From assembly GCA_004294465.1 (NCBI GenBank), contig REAV01000183.1:520-12612 (forward strand): a DNA stretch of 12,093 nucleotides, read 5' to 3'. The translations under genes were made by a program, and so were the position numbers. This DNA comes from Sphingobacteriia bacterium (GTDB lineage Bacteria > Bacteroidota > Bacteroidia > Chitinophagales > Chitinophagaceae). The first letter of the stretch is position 1, and each line of letters opens with the position of its first letter. Shown here piece by piece: positions 1 through 8,002 of the stretch. The notes below the pieces were generated by a model. That model ran no database searches. It was not told where the DNA came from and was given only the letters and a program-made list of their open reading frames with translations.

Positions 1-356
1 GTTTTGTAAGGAGAATTTCCATTGCCATTAAATACATAATCAGTGGAAATGGTAATTAACTTACATTTTTGTTGCTCACAACATTTTGCAATTTCACCAA
101 CAGCAGTACCATTAATAATTAATGCCAACTCATTTTCAGACTCTGCTTTATCAACTGTTGTATATGCAGCACAATTGATAAAATAATTAGGTTGAAATTG
201 TTCAAAAAATGGCGCTATGGTTGAAGGGTTAGATAGATCTAATAAATGCCTGTCTGTAAAAATAAAATGATACTTGTTTTCTAATGAAGCAGCCAATTGT
301 TGCAGTTCCCAACCTAATTGACCATTTTTTCCGGTGACAATAACAAGCGGCTTCAT
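1..356 (-). CDS. rfbD: dTDP-4-dehydrorhamnose reductase, N-terminal part (runs off left edge)
   Basis: The gene starts at ATG 354-356 and runs off the left edge, leaving 118 residues of a family usually near 280-300. It catalyses the last step of dTDP-L-rhamnose synthesis, NAD(P)H reduction of dTDP-4-keto-L-rhamnose, in the cytoplasm. Visible SDR features are an N-terminal strand followed by TGKNGQLGWEL (residues 8-18), the glycine-rich dinucleotide loop in the GxxGQLG form typical of RfbD; INCAAYTTVDKAE (60-72), the family's N-AAYT-VD-AE block; and STDYVFNG (104-111), which carries the catalytic Ser/Thr region. The YxxxK pair lies beyond the window. It begins 7 bp after the UDP-xylose synthase stop, so it is the fourth gene of the operon; rfbA, rfbB and rfbC may continue to the left, but that is inference. 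Confidence 0.93.
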   Translation of the reverse strand, partial: MKPLVIVTGKNGQLGWELQQLAASLENKYHFIFTDRHLLDLSNPSTIAPFFEQFQPNYFINCAAYTTVDKAESENELALIINGTAVGEIAKCCEQQKCKLITISTDYVFNGNGNSPYK

Positions 357-363
357 TGTAAAC

Positions 364-1347
364 TTATTTATTAGAACTAAATTCTTTGGGCTGCTTAGAC
401 CATTCTTCTTTAGGCAATGATTTAAAATAATCATAGGTCTTCTTCAATCCTTCTGCACGGTCAATTTTTGGCTCCCAACCTAATAATTCTCTTGCTTTGG
501 TAATATCTGGTTTTCTTTGCTTTGGATCATCTACAGGCAAAGGCTTGTAAATTATTTTTACCGATGAACCTGTTAATTTCAACACTTCTTCTGCAAAATC
601 TTTCAAAGTAATTTCATTGGGGTTTCCAATATTAACTGGCATTGTATAATCACTCATCAATAACCGATAAATTCCTTCCACCAAATCATCTACATAACAG
701 AAACTCCTTGTTTGGCTTCCATCTCCAAAAACAGTAAGATCTTCTCCTCTAAGTGCCTGGCCAATAAATGCCGGCAAAGCTCTTCCATCATTCAATCGCA
801 TTCTAGGGCCGTAGGTATTAAAAATGCGAATAATTCTAGTTTCAACCCCATGAAATGTATAATAGGCTCTTGTGATTGATTCCATGAATCTTTTGGCTTC
901 ATCATACACCCCTCTTGGGCCAACTGGATTGACATTTCCCCAATATTCTTCTGTTTGAGGATGAACCATTGGATCTCCATATACTTCACTGGTTGAAGCA
1001 ACCAACATTCTTGCATTTTTTGCTTTTGCCAATCCTAAACAATTATGCGTACCTAATGCTCCAACTTTCAATGTTTGAATAGGGATTTTTAAATAATCAA
1101 TTGGGCTTGCAGGAGAAGCAAAATGTAGAATATAATCCAACTCACCAGGTACATGTATGAATTTTGACACATCATGATGGTAAAATTCAAAATTGGGGAG
1201 TTTGAATAAATGTTCAATATTTCTTAGATCTCCAGTGATCAAGTTATCCATTGCAATTACATGATAGCCTTCTTTGATAAAGCGATCACATAAATGAGAA
1301 CCTAAAAATCCGGCAGCACCAGTAATGAGTATACGTTTCTGAGACAT
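364..1347 (-). CDS. UDP-glucuronate decarboxylase (UDP-xylose synthase), SDR family
   Basis: This 327-residue protein is an extended short-chain dehydrogenase that decarboxylates UDP-glucuronate to UDP-xylose through a UDP-4-keto-pentose bound beside NAD+. The Rossmann loop is GAAGFLG (10-16) and the acidic end of beta-2 is AMDNLITG (32-39), which is NAD-selective. The catalytic block is [10 protein letters not shown] (117-126), and Tyr148 and Lys152 form the YxxxK pair in [16 protein letters not shown] and the [15 protein letters not shown] block (about 207-221) are strongly conserved in the UXS group, and FASPASP (76-82) separates it from plain UDP-glucose 4-epimerases. It lies 11 bp after ugd, the enzyme that makes its substrate. 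It lacks the extra formyltransferase domain of ArnA, so a simple UXS role is the best reading. Confidence 0.93.
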   Translation of the reverse strand: MSQKRILITGAAGFLGSHLCDRFIKEGYHVIAMDNLITGDLRNIEHLFKLPNFEFYHHDVSKFIHVPGELDYILHFASPASPIDYLKIPIQTLKVGALGTHNCLGLAKAKNARMLVASTSEVYGDPMVHPQTEEYWGNVNPVGPRGVYDEAKRFMESITRAYYTFHGVETRIIRIFNTYGPRMRLNDGRALPAFIGQALRGEDLTVFGDGSQTRSFCYVDDLVEGIYRLLMSDYTMPVNIGNPNEITLKDFAEEVLKLTGSSVKIIYKPLPVDDPKQRKPDITKARELLGWEPKIDRAEGLKKTYDYFKSLPKEEWSKQPKEFSSNK

Positions 1348-1358
1348 AGCTATTTTTT

Positions 1359-2660
1359 TTAAGGTCTACCAACACTTTCGTAATGATAACCCATATCTGT
1401 AATGAATTTTACTTCGAATAAATTACGACCATCGAAGATGGCCTTATTTTTTAAGGTAGCACTTATCCGCTCAAAATCAGGTGTTCTAAATTCGCTCCAT
1501 TCTGTTGCAATAACCAAAGCATCTGCTCCCTCTAAACATTCGTATTGACTGTTTGCATAAGTTACTTTATCTCCTATGGTTGCTTTAACATTCGGCATTG
1601 CTTCCGGATCAAATGCAGAAACAGTAGCACCTGCAGCAGTTAATGCGTCAATTAAATACAAAGCTGGCGCCTCTCTAATATCATCAGTATTGGGTTTGAA
1701 AGCCAATCCCCAAAGTGCAAAATGCTTGCCTTTTAAGCTGCCTTTAAAATATTGTTCAATTTTAGGCATTAAATGAAGTTTTTGTTTTTCATTAACTGCT
1801 TCTACTGCTTTCAATATCTTAAAATCGTAGTTTACTTCATCTGAAGACATGATCAATGCTTGAACATCTTTAGGGAAACAACTTCCACCATATCCTATCC
1901 CAGGAAAAAGAAAACGCTTACCAATTCTCTCATCACTTCCAATTCCTCTTCTTACCATGTCTACATCTGCACCTACTCTTTCGCACAACTGAGCTATTTC
2001 ATTCATGAATGAAATTTTTGCTGCTAAAAAAGAATTGGCTGCGTACTTGGTTAATTCTGCTGATTTCTCATCCATAAAAATTACTGGATTCCCCTGGCGA
2101 ACAAATGGAGCATATAAATCAGACATTAATTTTTTTGCACGATCAGATCTAGTTCCTACTACCACTCTATCTGGTTTCATGAAATCATCAACTGCAACCC
2201 CCTCTCGCAAAAATTCAGGATTACTTACCACATCAAATGCTCCTTTAAAATTTTCAGCAATGGCTGCTTGTACTTTTTCTGCTGTTCCAACTGGCACAGT
2301 ACTTTTATCAACAATTACTTTATAATCTGTAAGTATATGTCCAAGGTCTTTGGCTACACCCAGAATATATTTTAAGTCCGCAGCTCCACCATCGCCTGGG
2401 GGTGTTGGCAATGCAAGGAAAATGATCTCCGCATCTTTTACCCCTTCAGCGAGATTAGTGGTAAATACCAATCTGCCTTCTTTTAAATTTCTTAAAAATA
2501 TTTTCTCTAACCCAGGCTCATATATGGTTATCTCTCCATTTGATAATTTATTGACCTTGTTTTGATCGATATCGATACAAGTGACTTTATTACCTGTTTC
2601 AGAAAAACATGTTCCTGTTACAAGTCCTACATATCCTGTACCTACTACTGCTATTTTCAT
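1359..2660 (-). CDS. ugd: UDP-glucose 6-dehydrogenase
   Basis: This 433-residue cytoplasmic enzyme oxidises UDP-glucose twice with NAD+ to give UDP-glucuronate. The N-terminal Rossmann domain opens with [15 protein letters not shown] (2-16) and has the family blocks [12 protein letters not shown] (85-96), KSTVPVGT (119-126) and NPEFLREG (147-154). The central helix carries Lys205 and Asn209 ([10 protein letters not shown]). The nucleophilic cysteine is Cys261 in [10 protein letters not shown]. The C-terminal UDP-binding domain includes [17 protein letters not shown] (about 318-334) and IFDGRNLF (about 408-415). Length is normal for the family. UDP-N-acetylmannosamine dehydrogenase is a related alternative, but the neighbouring UDP-glucuronate decarboxylase favours UDP-glucose. 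It starts 3 bp after the aminotransferase stop, which suggests coupled translation. Confidence 0.95.
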   Translation of the reverse strand: MKIAVVGTGYVGLVTGTCFSETGNKVTCIDIDQNKVNKLSNGEITIYEPGLEKIFLRNLKEGRLVFTTNLAEGVKDAEIIFLALPTPPGDGGAADLKYILGVAKDLGHILTDYKVIVDKSTVPVGTAEKVQAAIAENFKGAFDVVSNPEFLREGVAVDDFMKPDRVVVGTRSDRAKKLMSDLYAPFVRQGNPVIFMDEKSAELTKYAANSFLAAKISFMNEIAQLCERVGADVDMVRRGIGSDERIGKRFLFPGIGYGGSCFPKDVQALIMSSDEVNYDFKILKAVEAVNEKQKLHLMPKIEQYFKGSLKGKHFALWGLAFKPNTDDIREAPALYLIDALTAAGATVSAFDPEAMPNVKATIGDKVTYANSQYECLEGADALVIATEWSEFRTPDFERISATLKNKAIFDGRNLFEVKFITDMGYHYESVGRP

Positions 2661-2663
2661 AGA

Positions 2664-3794
2664 TTATTGATTTAAATAATTTAAAACATGTTGAGTAATG
2701 AACTGTAATTGATCCTGTTCCATTTCAGTATGAACTGGTAATGAAATTACACAAGCAGTCAATTCATCGGTGATTGGTAAATTGATTTGTGGCAATCCGA
2801 ATGAAGCAAACATATCTTGTTTATGTCCTGGAACCGGATAATATATCATTGAAGGAATTTTATGCTGAGCAAGGTATTCACTCAAAGCATCCCGATCTGC
2901 ATTTTTAAGTTGCAAAGTATATTGATGATATACATGTGTACTATAATCAGCAACAAATGGAGTTATGATATTTGGATGATTAGCAAAAGCAGCATTATAA
3001 AAAGCTGCAACCGATTGTCTGGATTTATTATACCGATCAAGATGAGTTAGTTTAACATTTAATACAGCTGCTTGTATGGAATCAAGCCTGGAATTGCAAC
3101 CAACAACTTCATGATAATATCTTTTCTGCTGTCCATGGTTAGCAATCATTTTCATTTTAGCTGCCAATGAATCATCATTGGTAAAAATGGCTCCTCCATC
3201 TCCATAAGCTCCTAAATTTTTTGAAGGATAAAAAGAAGTAGCGCCGATTGTTCCAATTGTTCCAGTTTTTTTCACAGTGCCATCCGAAAAAGTATAATCG
3301 CATCCAATTGCTTGGGCATTGTCTTCGATAACAAATAAATTAAATTCCTTTGCAATTTGCATGATCTCTTCCATTGGAGCAGCATGTCCATACAAGTGAA
3401 CAGGTACAATTGCCTTTGTTTTAGAAGTGATCGCTTTTCTTACCGAATTAGGATCGATGCAGAAAGTCTTTGGATCTACTTCAACAAATACCGGTGTTAA
3501 CTTTAATAGAGCAACTACTTCTGTAGTAGCAATATAAGTAAATGAAGGAGTAATCACTTCGTCACCTGGCTCAAGTCCTAAAGCCATCATGGCTATTTGC
3601 AATGCATCCGTTCCATTGGCACAAGGGATAGTATGTTTTACTTGTAAGTATTGGGAGAGAGCGGTGGAGAAATCTTGAACTGGCTTTCCATTAATATAAG
3701 CGGCAGTATCCAAAACATCATGAATGGCACTATCAACTTCTGCTTTAATATGAAGGTATTGAGATTTGGTGTCAACCATTTGAATTGGTCGCAT
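2664..3794 (-). CDS. DegT/DnrJ/EryC1/StrS-family nucleotide-sugar aminotransferase
   Basis: This 376-residue PLP enzyme transfers an amino group from glutamate to a keto group on a nucleotide-linked sugar. The blocks follow the family order: YINGKPVQDFS (33-43); CANGTDALQIAMMALG (58-73), which binds the cofactor phosphate; PSFTYIATTE (83-92); IEDNAQAIG (156-164), with Asp158 against the pyridine nitrogen; SFYPSKNLGAYGDGGA (187-202), with Lys192 as the Schiff-base lysine; and HGQQKRYYHEVVGCNSRLD further on. From memory the pattern is closest to the WbpE/WlbC type, which makes 3-amino sugars from UDP-3-keto-GlcNAc-uronate, but the exact substrate cannot be fixed. It is the first gene of the operon, followed by ugd after 3 bp. 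No Shine-Dalgarno precedes ATG 3792-3794, as is usual in this phylum. Confidence 0.92.
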   Translation of the reverse strand: MRPIQMVDTKSQYLHIKAEVDSAIHDVLDTAAYINGKPVQDFSTALSQYLQVKHTIPCANGTDALQIAMMALGLEPGDEVITPSFTYIATTEVVALLKLTPVFVEVDPKTFCIDPNSVRKAITSKTKAIVPVHLYGHAAPMEEIMQIAKEFNLFVIEDNAQAIGCDYTFSDGTVKKTGTIGTIGATSFYPSKNLGAYGDGGAIFTNDDSLAAKMKMIANHGQQKRYYHEVVGCNSRLDSIQAAVLNVKLTHLDRYNKSRQSVAAFYNAAFANHPNIITPFVADYSTHVYHQYTLQLKNADRDALSEYLAQHKIPSMIYYPVPGHKQDMFASFGLPQINLPITDELTACVISLPVHTEMEQDQLQFITQHVLNYLNQ

Positions 3795-3815
3795 ACATAT
3801 AATACTTTAGATTAG

Positions 3816-3843
3816 CAAAATTAGCACAAAAAGGGTAGACAAA
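3816..3843 (-). promoter_or_regulatory. Candidate Bacteroidetes promoter for the nucleotide-sugar operon
   Basis: Read on the minus strand, a perfect TAnnTTTG box (TAATTTTG, 3816-3823) lies downstream of a TTTG (3840-3843) with a 16-nt spacer, one base short of the usual 17-23. A start about 5-7 nt below the box would leave an untranslated leader of roughly 15-18 nt before ATG 3794. The motif is seen directly; its activity is inferred. Confidence 0.4.
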
Positions 3844-3854
3844 GAATATACCCA

Positions 3855-3862
3855 TAACTTTG
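3855..3862 (+). promoter_or_regulatory. Candidate -7 box for waaA, placing the transcript start at the start codon
   Basis: TAACTTTG at 3855-3862 matches the TAnnTTTG consensus exactly and ends 6 nt before ATG 3869. Transcription would begin about at the start codon, giving a leaderless or nearly leaderless mRNA. No TTG lies at the expected 17-23 nt upstream, so the -33 element is missing and confidence is moderate to low. Confidence 0.4.
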
Positions 3863-3868
3863 TACAGA

Positions 3869-5134
3869 ATGAAGCTATTCTACCAATTATTTATACTGCT
3901 TTACCCATTTGCAGCTAGATGTATTGCTCCTTTCAACAAAAAGGCTCAATTATGGATTGAAGGGAGGGCAAATTGGAAGAGTAGATATACAGAAGTCTTC
4001 AAAAATGAGTCAAGACCAGTCATTTGGATGCACTGTTCTTCGTTGGGTGAATTTGAACAAGGTTTGCCGCTACTGGAATCATTGAAAACGGCCTATCCTA
4101 ACTATTTTTTTCTGGTTAGTTTTTTTTCACCATCTGGATTTACAGTTAGGCAAAACCACCCTGCGGCTGATTTTGTATGTTACTTACCCATGGACAGCCA
4201 AAAAAACGCTTTTGATTTTCTAACAATTGTAAAACCTCAAATAAGCATTTTTATCAAATATGAGTTTTGGTACCATTATTTGAAAACAATGAAAGAAAAA
4301 AATATACCAGTTTTATTGGTTTCTGCCATTTTTAGAGCAGACCAATTATTTTTTAGATGGTATGGAGATTTCTACAAAAACTTATTGCATTTTTTCAATT
4401 CAATTTTTGTACAAGACCAATATTCTAAACAATTATTACAATCAATTGGCATCGATAAAAATGTTTTTGATACTGGCGATACAAGATTTGACCAAGTCAT
4501 CAAAATTGCAAAAGCACATAGTTCCAACAAAATTGTTGAACAATTTTGCAACAATAAAAAAGTGATTGTTGCAGGTAGTACATGGACTGAAGACGATAAA
4601 TGCTTGCACCATTATGCCATTGCCAATCCTAACATACAATTCATTATTGCTACACATGACATTGAAGAAGAAAGACTCAATGAATGTCTACGGTTTTATC
4701 CCAATGCTATTTTATATTCCGACTACGCCAATGCAATCGAAACAAACCAACCAATAGAAAAATTTCAAACTTTAATCATCAATAATATGGGGATGTTAAG
4801 TGCTTTGTATCGCTATGCTACAGTTGCATTTATTGGCGGGGGATTCGTAGATGAGGGCGTTCACAATACATTAGAAGCCGCGGTGTATGGCATTCCAGTT
4901 GTATTTGGCCCTGTATATGATAAATACTTAGAAGCTATAGAGCTCGTTGAAACAGGAGGGGCATTTAGTGTAAACAATTTGATTGAACTCGAAGAAGTTT
5001 TCAATGAGTTAATGAAAGATGAAGCAAAATGTAAAAAGATTGGTGAAATTGCCCAGAACTATGTTTACTCAAAATCAGGAGCAACATCTAGGCTTCTATT
5101 GTATATTCAGGAAAATCGTCTTTTAACTAACTGA
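3869..5134 (+). CDS. waaA: 3-deoxy-D-manno-octulosonic acid (Kdo) transferase
   Basis: This 421-residue GT-B glycosyltransferase moves Kdo from CMP-Kdo to the lipid A precursor at the inner face of the inner membrane. Residues 1-22 are a hydrophobic N-terminal anchor, followed by the family signature LWIEGRANW (28-36). The catalytic base is Glu61 in HCSSLGEFEQG (55-65). The C-terminal donor domain carries VAGSTWTEDD (234-243) and GGGFVDEGVHNTLEAAVYG (323-341), which binds CMP-Kdo, followed by PVVFGP. ATG 3869 is chosen because homologues begin with this short hydrophobic anchor; an in-frame TTG at 3860 would fall inside the probable promoter box. The 3' end overlaps the convergent gene by 28 bp. 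It is divergent from the polysaccharide sugar operon, so both sides of the promoter serve the envelope. Confidence 0.94.
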   Translation: MKLFYQLFILLYPFAARCIAPFNKKAQLWIEGRANWKSRYTEVFKNESRPVIWMHCSSLGEFEQGLPLLESLKTAYPNYFFLVSFFSPSGFTVRQNHPAADFVCYLPMDSQKNAFDFLTIVKPQISIFIKYEFWYHYLKTMKEKNIPVLLVSAIFRADQLFFRWYGDFYKNLLHFFNSIFVQDQYSKQLLQSIGIDKNVFDTGDTRFDQVIKIAKAHSSNKIVEQFCNNKKVIVAGSTWTEDDKCLHHYAIANPNIQFIIATHDIEEERLNECLRFYPNAILYSDYANAIETNQPIEKFQTLIINNMGMLSALYRYATVAFIGGGFVDEGVHNTLEAAVYGIPVVFGPVYDKYLEAIELVETGGAFSVNNLIELEEVFNELMKDEAKCKKIGEIAQNYVYSKSGATSRLLLYIQENRLLTN

Positions 5135-5817
5135 TCAAATAACTTAACCGTTTCATTTCCTTCTTCCCAACTCAATTTAACTTTCAATTCTCTTTGAATC
5201 CAATATTGAGCTTCAGGATAAATATTAAAACTATTAATGGTCTTGATACTTCTATCGTACATACTTTCGTCACCTCTGAATAATACATGTGCGAATAGGT
5301 ATTTATCATTTACGCTAATTGCTTTTCGCAAATCTCTTATAGGTGTTTCTTCTAACTTAGAGGCCACTTCAACGATTTCTTCTTTTAGATGAGCGTTTAA
5401 ATCAGGGCTTTGATTCAACTGATACAATTCATTGATTGGAGTTGTTTCCTTTATTGGGTCGATTTTGGGCTCCTGTGTTAAAGGAGCTTCATGATGTGGT
5501 TGAAAGACAAGTGTTGGAATTTCAGCTGGTTCTTCAAAAAGCCAACCTGATGCAATTTTTACTAGTTCAGGCTCATTTGATGATGTTGAAACAGCGCTGG
5601 GGTCTAAGTCAAGGGCATTGCCATAGATATGCTCTTTAACCTGAGTTAAATGCACTGAAGGCATTTGAATAGACACAGTTCCTTTGGTTAAATCTTTGTT
5701 TTTATTGAATTGTAATTCAGAAAGGAGTAATTGTGCCGTTATGGCCAATGTTTCACATTCAGCCTTTTCATCGAACTGTTCTTTTAATTTATTGATTAAA
5801 GTGCCAACTCTTTCCAT
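5107..5817 (-). CDS. Uncharacterised acidic protein of Bacteroidetes type
   Basis: I cannot assign a function to this 236-residue protein. Residues 1-40 look helical (MERVGTLINKLKEQFDEKAE, then a Leu-rich stretch), perhaps a dimerisation helix. Residues about 70-150 are an acidic, Pro/Thr/Ser-rich linker with low order. Residues 157-236 form the conserved-looking end: DLRKAISVNDKYLF, FRGDESMYDRSIKTINSF, AEAQYW-like PEAQYWIQRELKV, then FDQLVKRRF at the C-terminus. From memory this C-terminal block recurs in unnamed Bacteroidetes proteins. There is no signal peptide or membrane segment, so it is probably cytoplasmic. ATG 5815-5817 is chosen; an in-frame TTG at 5826 would add three residues. The last 28 bp overlap the end of waaA on the other strand. 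Confidence 0.8.
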   Translation of the reverse strand: MERVGTLINKLKEQFDEKAECETLAITAQLLLSELQFNKNKDLTKGTVSIQMPSVHLTQVKEHIYGNALDLDPSAVSTSSNEPELVKIASGWLFEEPAEIPTLVFQPHHEAPLTQEPKIDPIKETTPINELYQLNQSPDLNAHLKEEIVEVASKLEETPIRDLRKAISVNDKYLFAHVLFRGDESMYDRSIKTINSFNIYPEAQYWIQRELKVKLSWEEGNETVKLFDQLVKRRFS

Positions 5818-5826
5818 TGGAAGCAA

Positions 5827-5834
5827 TACTTTTG
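5827..5834 (+). promoter_or_regulatory. Weak candidate -7 box upstream of tdk
   Basis: TACTTTTG fits TAnnTTTG exactly but has no TTG at the usual distance upstream, and it would imply a leader of about 60 nt before tdk ATG 5899. The gap 5818-5898 also holds a 7-of-8 match (TAACTTTA, minus strand, 5859-5866) that could serve the divergent gene. Both are pattern matches only. Confidence 0.25.
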
Positions 5835-5898
5835 GGGGTAATTGTAATGCGTTCGACGTAAAGTTACTAACGTTTAATTGATTAATTTATTTTGTTCA

Positions 5899-6465
5899 AT
5901 GTTTATAGAACCAAATTTATGGGGTGAAAGAAGGGGCTGGATTGAAGTAATCTGCGGCAGCATGTTCAGTGGCAAAACAGAGGAATTGATTCGTCGATTA
6001 AAACGTGCCAAAATAGCCAACCTGAAAGTGGAAATTTTCAAACCTGCTATTGACGTTAGATATGATGAAAACAAAGTGGTTAGCCACGACTCCAATGCCA
6101 TTTTATCCACTCCCATCGATAATTCACAAACCATATTATTAATGGCACAGGATGTGGATGTTGTTGGCATAGATGAAGCGCAATTTTTTGATGAAGAGAT
6201 TATGGAGGTATGCGAAAAACTGGCATTAAGAGGGGTCAGGGTAATAGTAGCAGGCTTAGATATGGATTATCTGGGTAAACCATTCGGACAAATGCCTCAT
6301 TTACTGGCCATTGCAGATTATATTACTAAACTACATGCCATTTGTATGAAATGTGGCAATATTGCCAATATCTCATACAGAAAAACTTCCCAGGAAGGAC
6401 AAGTATTATTAGGCGAAAAAGAAACATACGAACCTCGATGTAGAAAATGTGCCAATGAAAAGTAG
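5899..6465 (+). CDS. tdk: Thymidine kinase (type II, zinc-binding)
   Basis: This 188-residue enzyme phosphorylates thymidine to dTMP with ATP in the pyrimidine salvage pathway. The P-loop is GSMFSGKT (20-27) and the DEAQFF block (92-97) contains the catalytic Glu93. [16 protein letters not shown] (118-133) is the family's next conserved stretch. The lasso and zinc site are supplied by Cys149, Cys152, Cys181 and Cys184 in two CxxC pairs, all present, so the enzyme looks intact. ATG 5899 gives the MFIEPN start typical of Bacteroidetes members; an upstream in-frame TTG at 5878 would add seven unconserved residues. The length is normal. Its last 11 bp overlap the start of ccmB, implying a shared transcript despite unrelated functions. 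Confidence 0.95.
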   Translation: MFIEPNLWGERRGWIEVICGSMFSGKTEELIRRLKRAKIANLKVEIFKPAIDVRYDENKVVSHDSNAILSTPIDNSQTILLMAQDVDVVGIDEAQFFDEEIMEVCEKLALRGVRVIVAGLDMDYLGKPFGQMPHLLAIADYITKLHAICMKCGNIANISYRKTSQEGQVLLGEKETYEPRCRKCANEK

Positions 6466-7114
6466 CGCCACCATATTAGCATTAATTAAAAAAGACGTAC
6501 TACTAGAAACCCGCCAGCAGTATAGTTTTTATGGTGTTTTATTGTACATAGCTTCTACCACTTTTGTGGTCTATCTATCAATGGGCCAACCAGAAGAAAA
6601 AGTGTGGAACGGACTATTTTGGGTGCTACAATTATTTGTTTGCATCAATGCTGTTGCAAAAAGCTTCTTACAAGAGAACAGAGGTAGAATGCTTTATTTC
6701 TATACAATAGCAAGTCCTACCCATTTTGTGATTGCAAAATTGGCATTCAATGCTATATTGATGTTATTGATGAATCTTTTGAGCCTAGGCGTTTTTACGC
6801 TGTTGTTGGGAAATCCAATTTCAAAAATAGGGGAGTTTTTACTCATTAGTTTATTGGGAGGAATCAGTTTAAGTTTGGTTTTTACTTTTTTAGCTGCAAT
6901 AGCAGCAAAAGCCCAACAGCAAGCAGCATTGATGGCTATCATGGGTTTCCCAATCATTATTCCGCAATTGCTATTATTGATGAAGATCAGCTCTGCCGCA
7001 TTCTCTTCAGCCATTCAATTGGGTTGGTGGCAAATGATTGGAATGTTGATAGGTTTAGACTTAATGATTATTGCTTTGGCCTATATCTTGTTCCCTTTTC
7101 TGTGGAAGGATTAG
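6455..7114 (+). CDS. ccmB: Heme exporter permease CcmB (cytochrome c maturation ABC transporter)
   Basis: This 219-residue inner-membrane protein has about six hydrophobic segments (roughly 25-43, 52-70, 92-118, 126-152, 158-176 and 190-216), the CcmB arrangement. The N-terminal [15 protein letters not shown] (11-25) and the [18 protein letters not shown] block (71-88) match the family pattern of a cytoplasmic stretch with E-R before TM3. With CcmA it forms the ABC part of System I, which releases holo-CcmE by ATP hydrolysis; CcmA is not in the window. ATG 6455 is preferred over an in-frame GTG at 6449. It overlaps the end of tdk by 11 bp and the convergent amn end by 4 bp. Function is assigned from family resemblance and from ccmC/ccmD nearby. 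Confidence 0.88.
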   Translation: MKSSATILALIKKDVLLETRQQYSFYGVLLYIASTTFVVYLSMGQPEEKVWNGLFWVLQLFVCINAVAKSFLQENRGRMLYFYTIASPTHFVIAKLAFNAILMLLMNLLSLGVFTLLLGNPISKIGEFLLISLLGGISLSLVFTFLAAIAAKAQQQAALMAIMGFPIIIPQLLLLMKISSAAFSSAIQLGWWQMIGMLIGLDLMIIALAYILFPFLWKD

Positions 7115-7881
7115 AATCGTAGATGACGAACTGTAAGTCCTTTGTTGATCAACTGTTTTAATGAGTCAATTCCAATTTTCAAGTGTCTATCCACAAATTC
7201 AGCCGTTACTTTTTTATCGCTTGCTTCGGTTTTAACTCCATCCGGAACCATTGGTTGATCGCTAACCAACAATAAAGCGCCTGTTGGTATTTTATTGAAA
7301 AAGCCAACAGTAAAAATAGTGGCAGTTTCCATGTCTATAGCATAAGCCCGAACTTTTGTGAGGTATTCTTTAAATGCTTCATCGTGCTCCCAAACCCTTC
7401 TATTGGTCGTATAAACAGTACCAGTCCAATAATCCACTTTATTTATTCGAATAGTAGTTGAAATAGCTTTCTGCAAAGCAAATGCTGGCATTGCTGGTAC
7501 TTCTGCGGGGAAATAATCGTTAGATGTTCCCTCTCCCCTAATTGCAGCAATTGGCAAAATTAAATCACCCAACTTATTCCGCTTTTTTAAGCCACCGCAT
7601 TTTCCCAAAAACAACACAGCATCTGGTTCTATAGCTGTTAACAGATCCATGATTGTTGCAGCACCTGGGCTACCCATTCCAAAATTGATAATGGTAATTC
7701 CGTTTGCAGTAGCACATTGCATTGGCCTGTCTTCCCCAATTACTTTTACCTTATTCCATTTTGCAAATGTGTACACATAATTACTGAAATTGGTCAATAG
7801 TATGTATTTGCCAAAATTTTCTAGCTTTTCACCTGTATACCTTGGCAACCAATTGCTTACTATTTCTTCTTTCGTTTTCAT
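7111..7881 (-). CDS. amn: AMP nucleosidase, short form
   Basis: This 256-residue protein belongs to the PNP/UDP phosphorylase family and hydrolyses AMP to adenine and ribose 5-phosphate, controlling the adenylate pool. Family features are the phosphate/ribose loop NFGMGSPGA (66-74), FLGKCGGLKK (91-100) in the core sheet, AIDMETAT (181-188) with the ribose-binding Met-Glu pair, and VSDQP (206-210) with Asp208 as the probable base acid. The gamma-proteobacterial enzyme is about 480 residues with a regulatory N-terminal domain; this one has only the catalytic domain plus a short N-terminal extension, as in other Bacteroidetes. A nucleoside phosphorylase with another purine substrate is possible. 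The gene converges on ccmB with a 4-bp overlap and diverges from the HsdR_N gene across 121 bp. Confidence 0.88.
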   Translation of the reverse strand: MKTKEEIVSNWLPRYTGEKLENFGKYILLTNFSNYVYTFAKWNKVKVIGEDRPMQCATANGITIINFGMGSPGAATIMDLLTAIEPDAVLFLGKCGGLKKRNKLGDLILPIAAIRGEGTSNDYFPAEVPAMPAFALQKAISTTIRINKVDYWTGTVYTTNRRVWEHDEAFKEYLTKVRAYAIDMETATIFTVGFFNKIPTGALLLVSDQPMVPDGVKTEASDKKVTAEFVDRHLKIGIDSLKQLINKGLTVRHLRF

Positions 7882-7938
7882 ACACTAATTTTTATAAAAG
7901 CTGTTTATTCTTAAAAAGGAACCGATTAATTCAGTTAC

Positions 7939-7987
7939 TAAATATAGATTAACTTGTAAATATACCAATAAGTGCTCATTTTTACAA
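7939..7987 (-). promoter_or_regulatory. Candidate tandem promoters for amn
   Basis: On the minus strand two copies of TATATTTA (7957-7964 and 7939-7946, 18 bp apart) each match 7 of 8 positions of TAnnTTTG. Each has a TTG upstream at an allowed distance: CAA 7985-7987 gives a 20-nt spacer and CAA 7966-7968 gives 19 nt. Either would start a transcript about 50-75 nt before ATG 7881. The region is very AT-rich, so chance matches are likely. Confidence 0.3.
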
Positions 7988-8002
7988 TAACTAAAGCATT
8001 AA

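Noticed and set aside
2005..2325. 106-codon open frame on the plus strand
   Set aside because: It lies wholly antisense to ugd, whose catalytic motifs are intact; its composition follows from ugd codon bias and no family is recognisable.
3860..3868. TTG start for waaA at 3860, adding three residues
   Set aside because: It falls inside the TAACTTTG box, and homologues begin at the hydrophobic anchor encoded from ATG 3869.
5874..6170. 98-codon open frame on the minus strand
   Set aside because: It is antisense to the P-loop half of tdk and has no recognisable domain or plausible start context.
6700..7014. 104-codon open frame on the minus strand
   Set aside because: It is antisense to ccmB membrane segments; the apparent length reflects low stop density opposite Leu/Ile-rich coding sequence.
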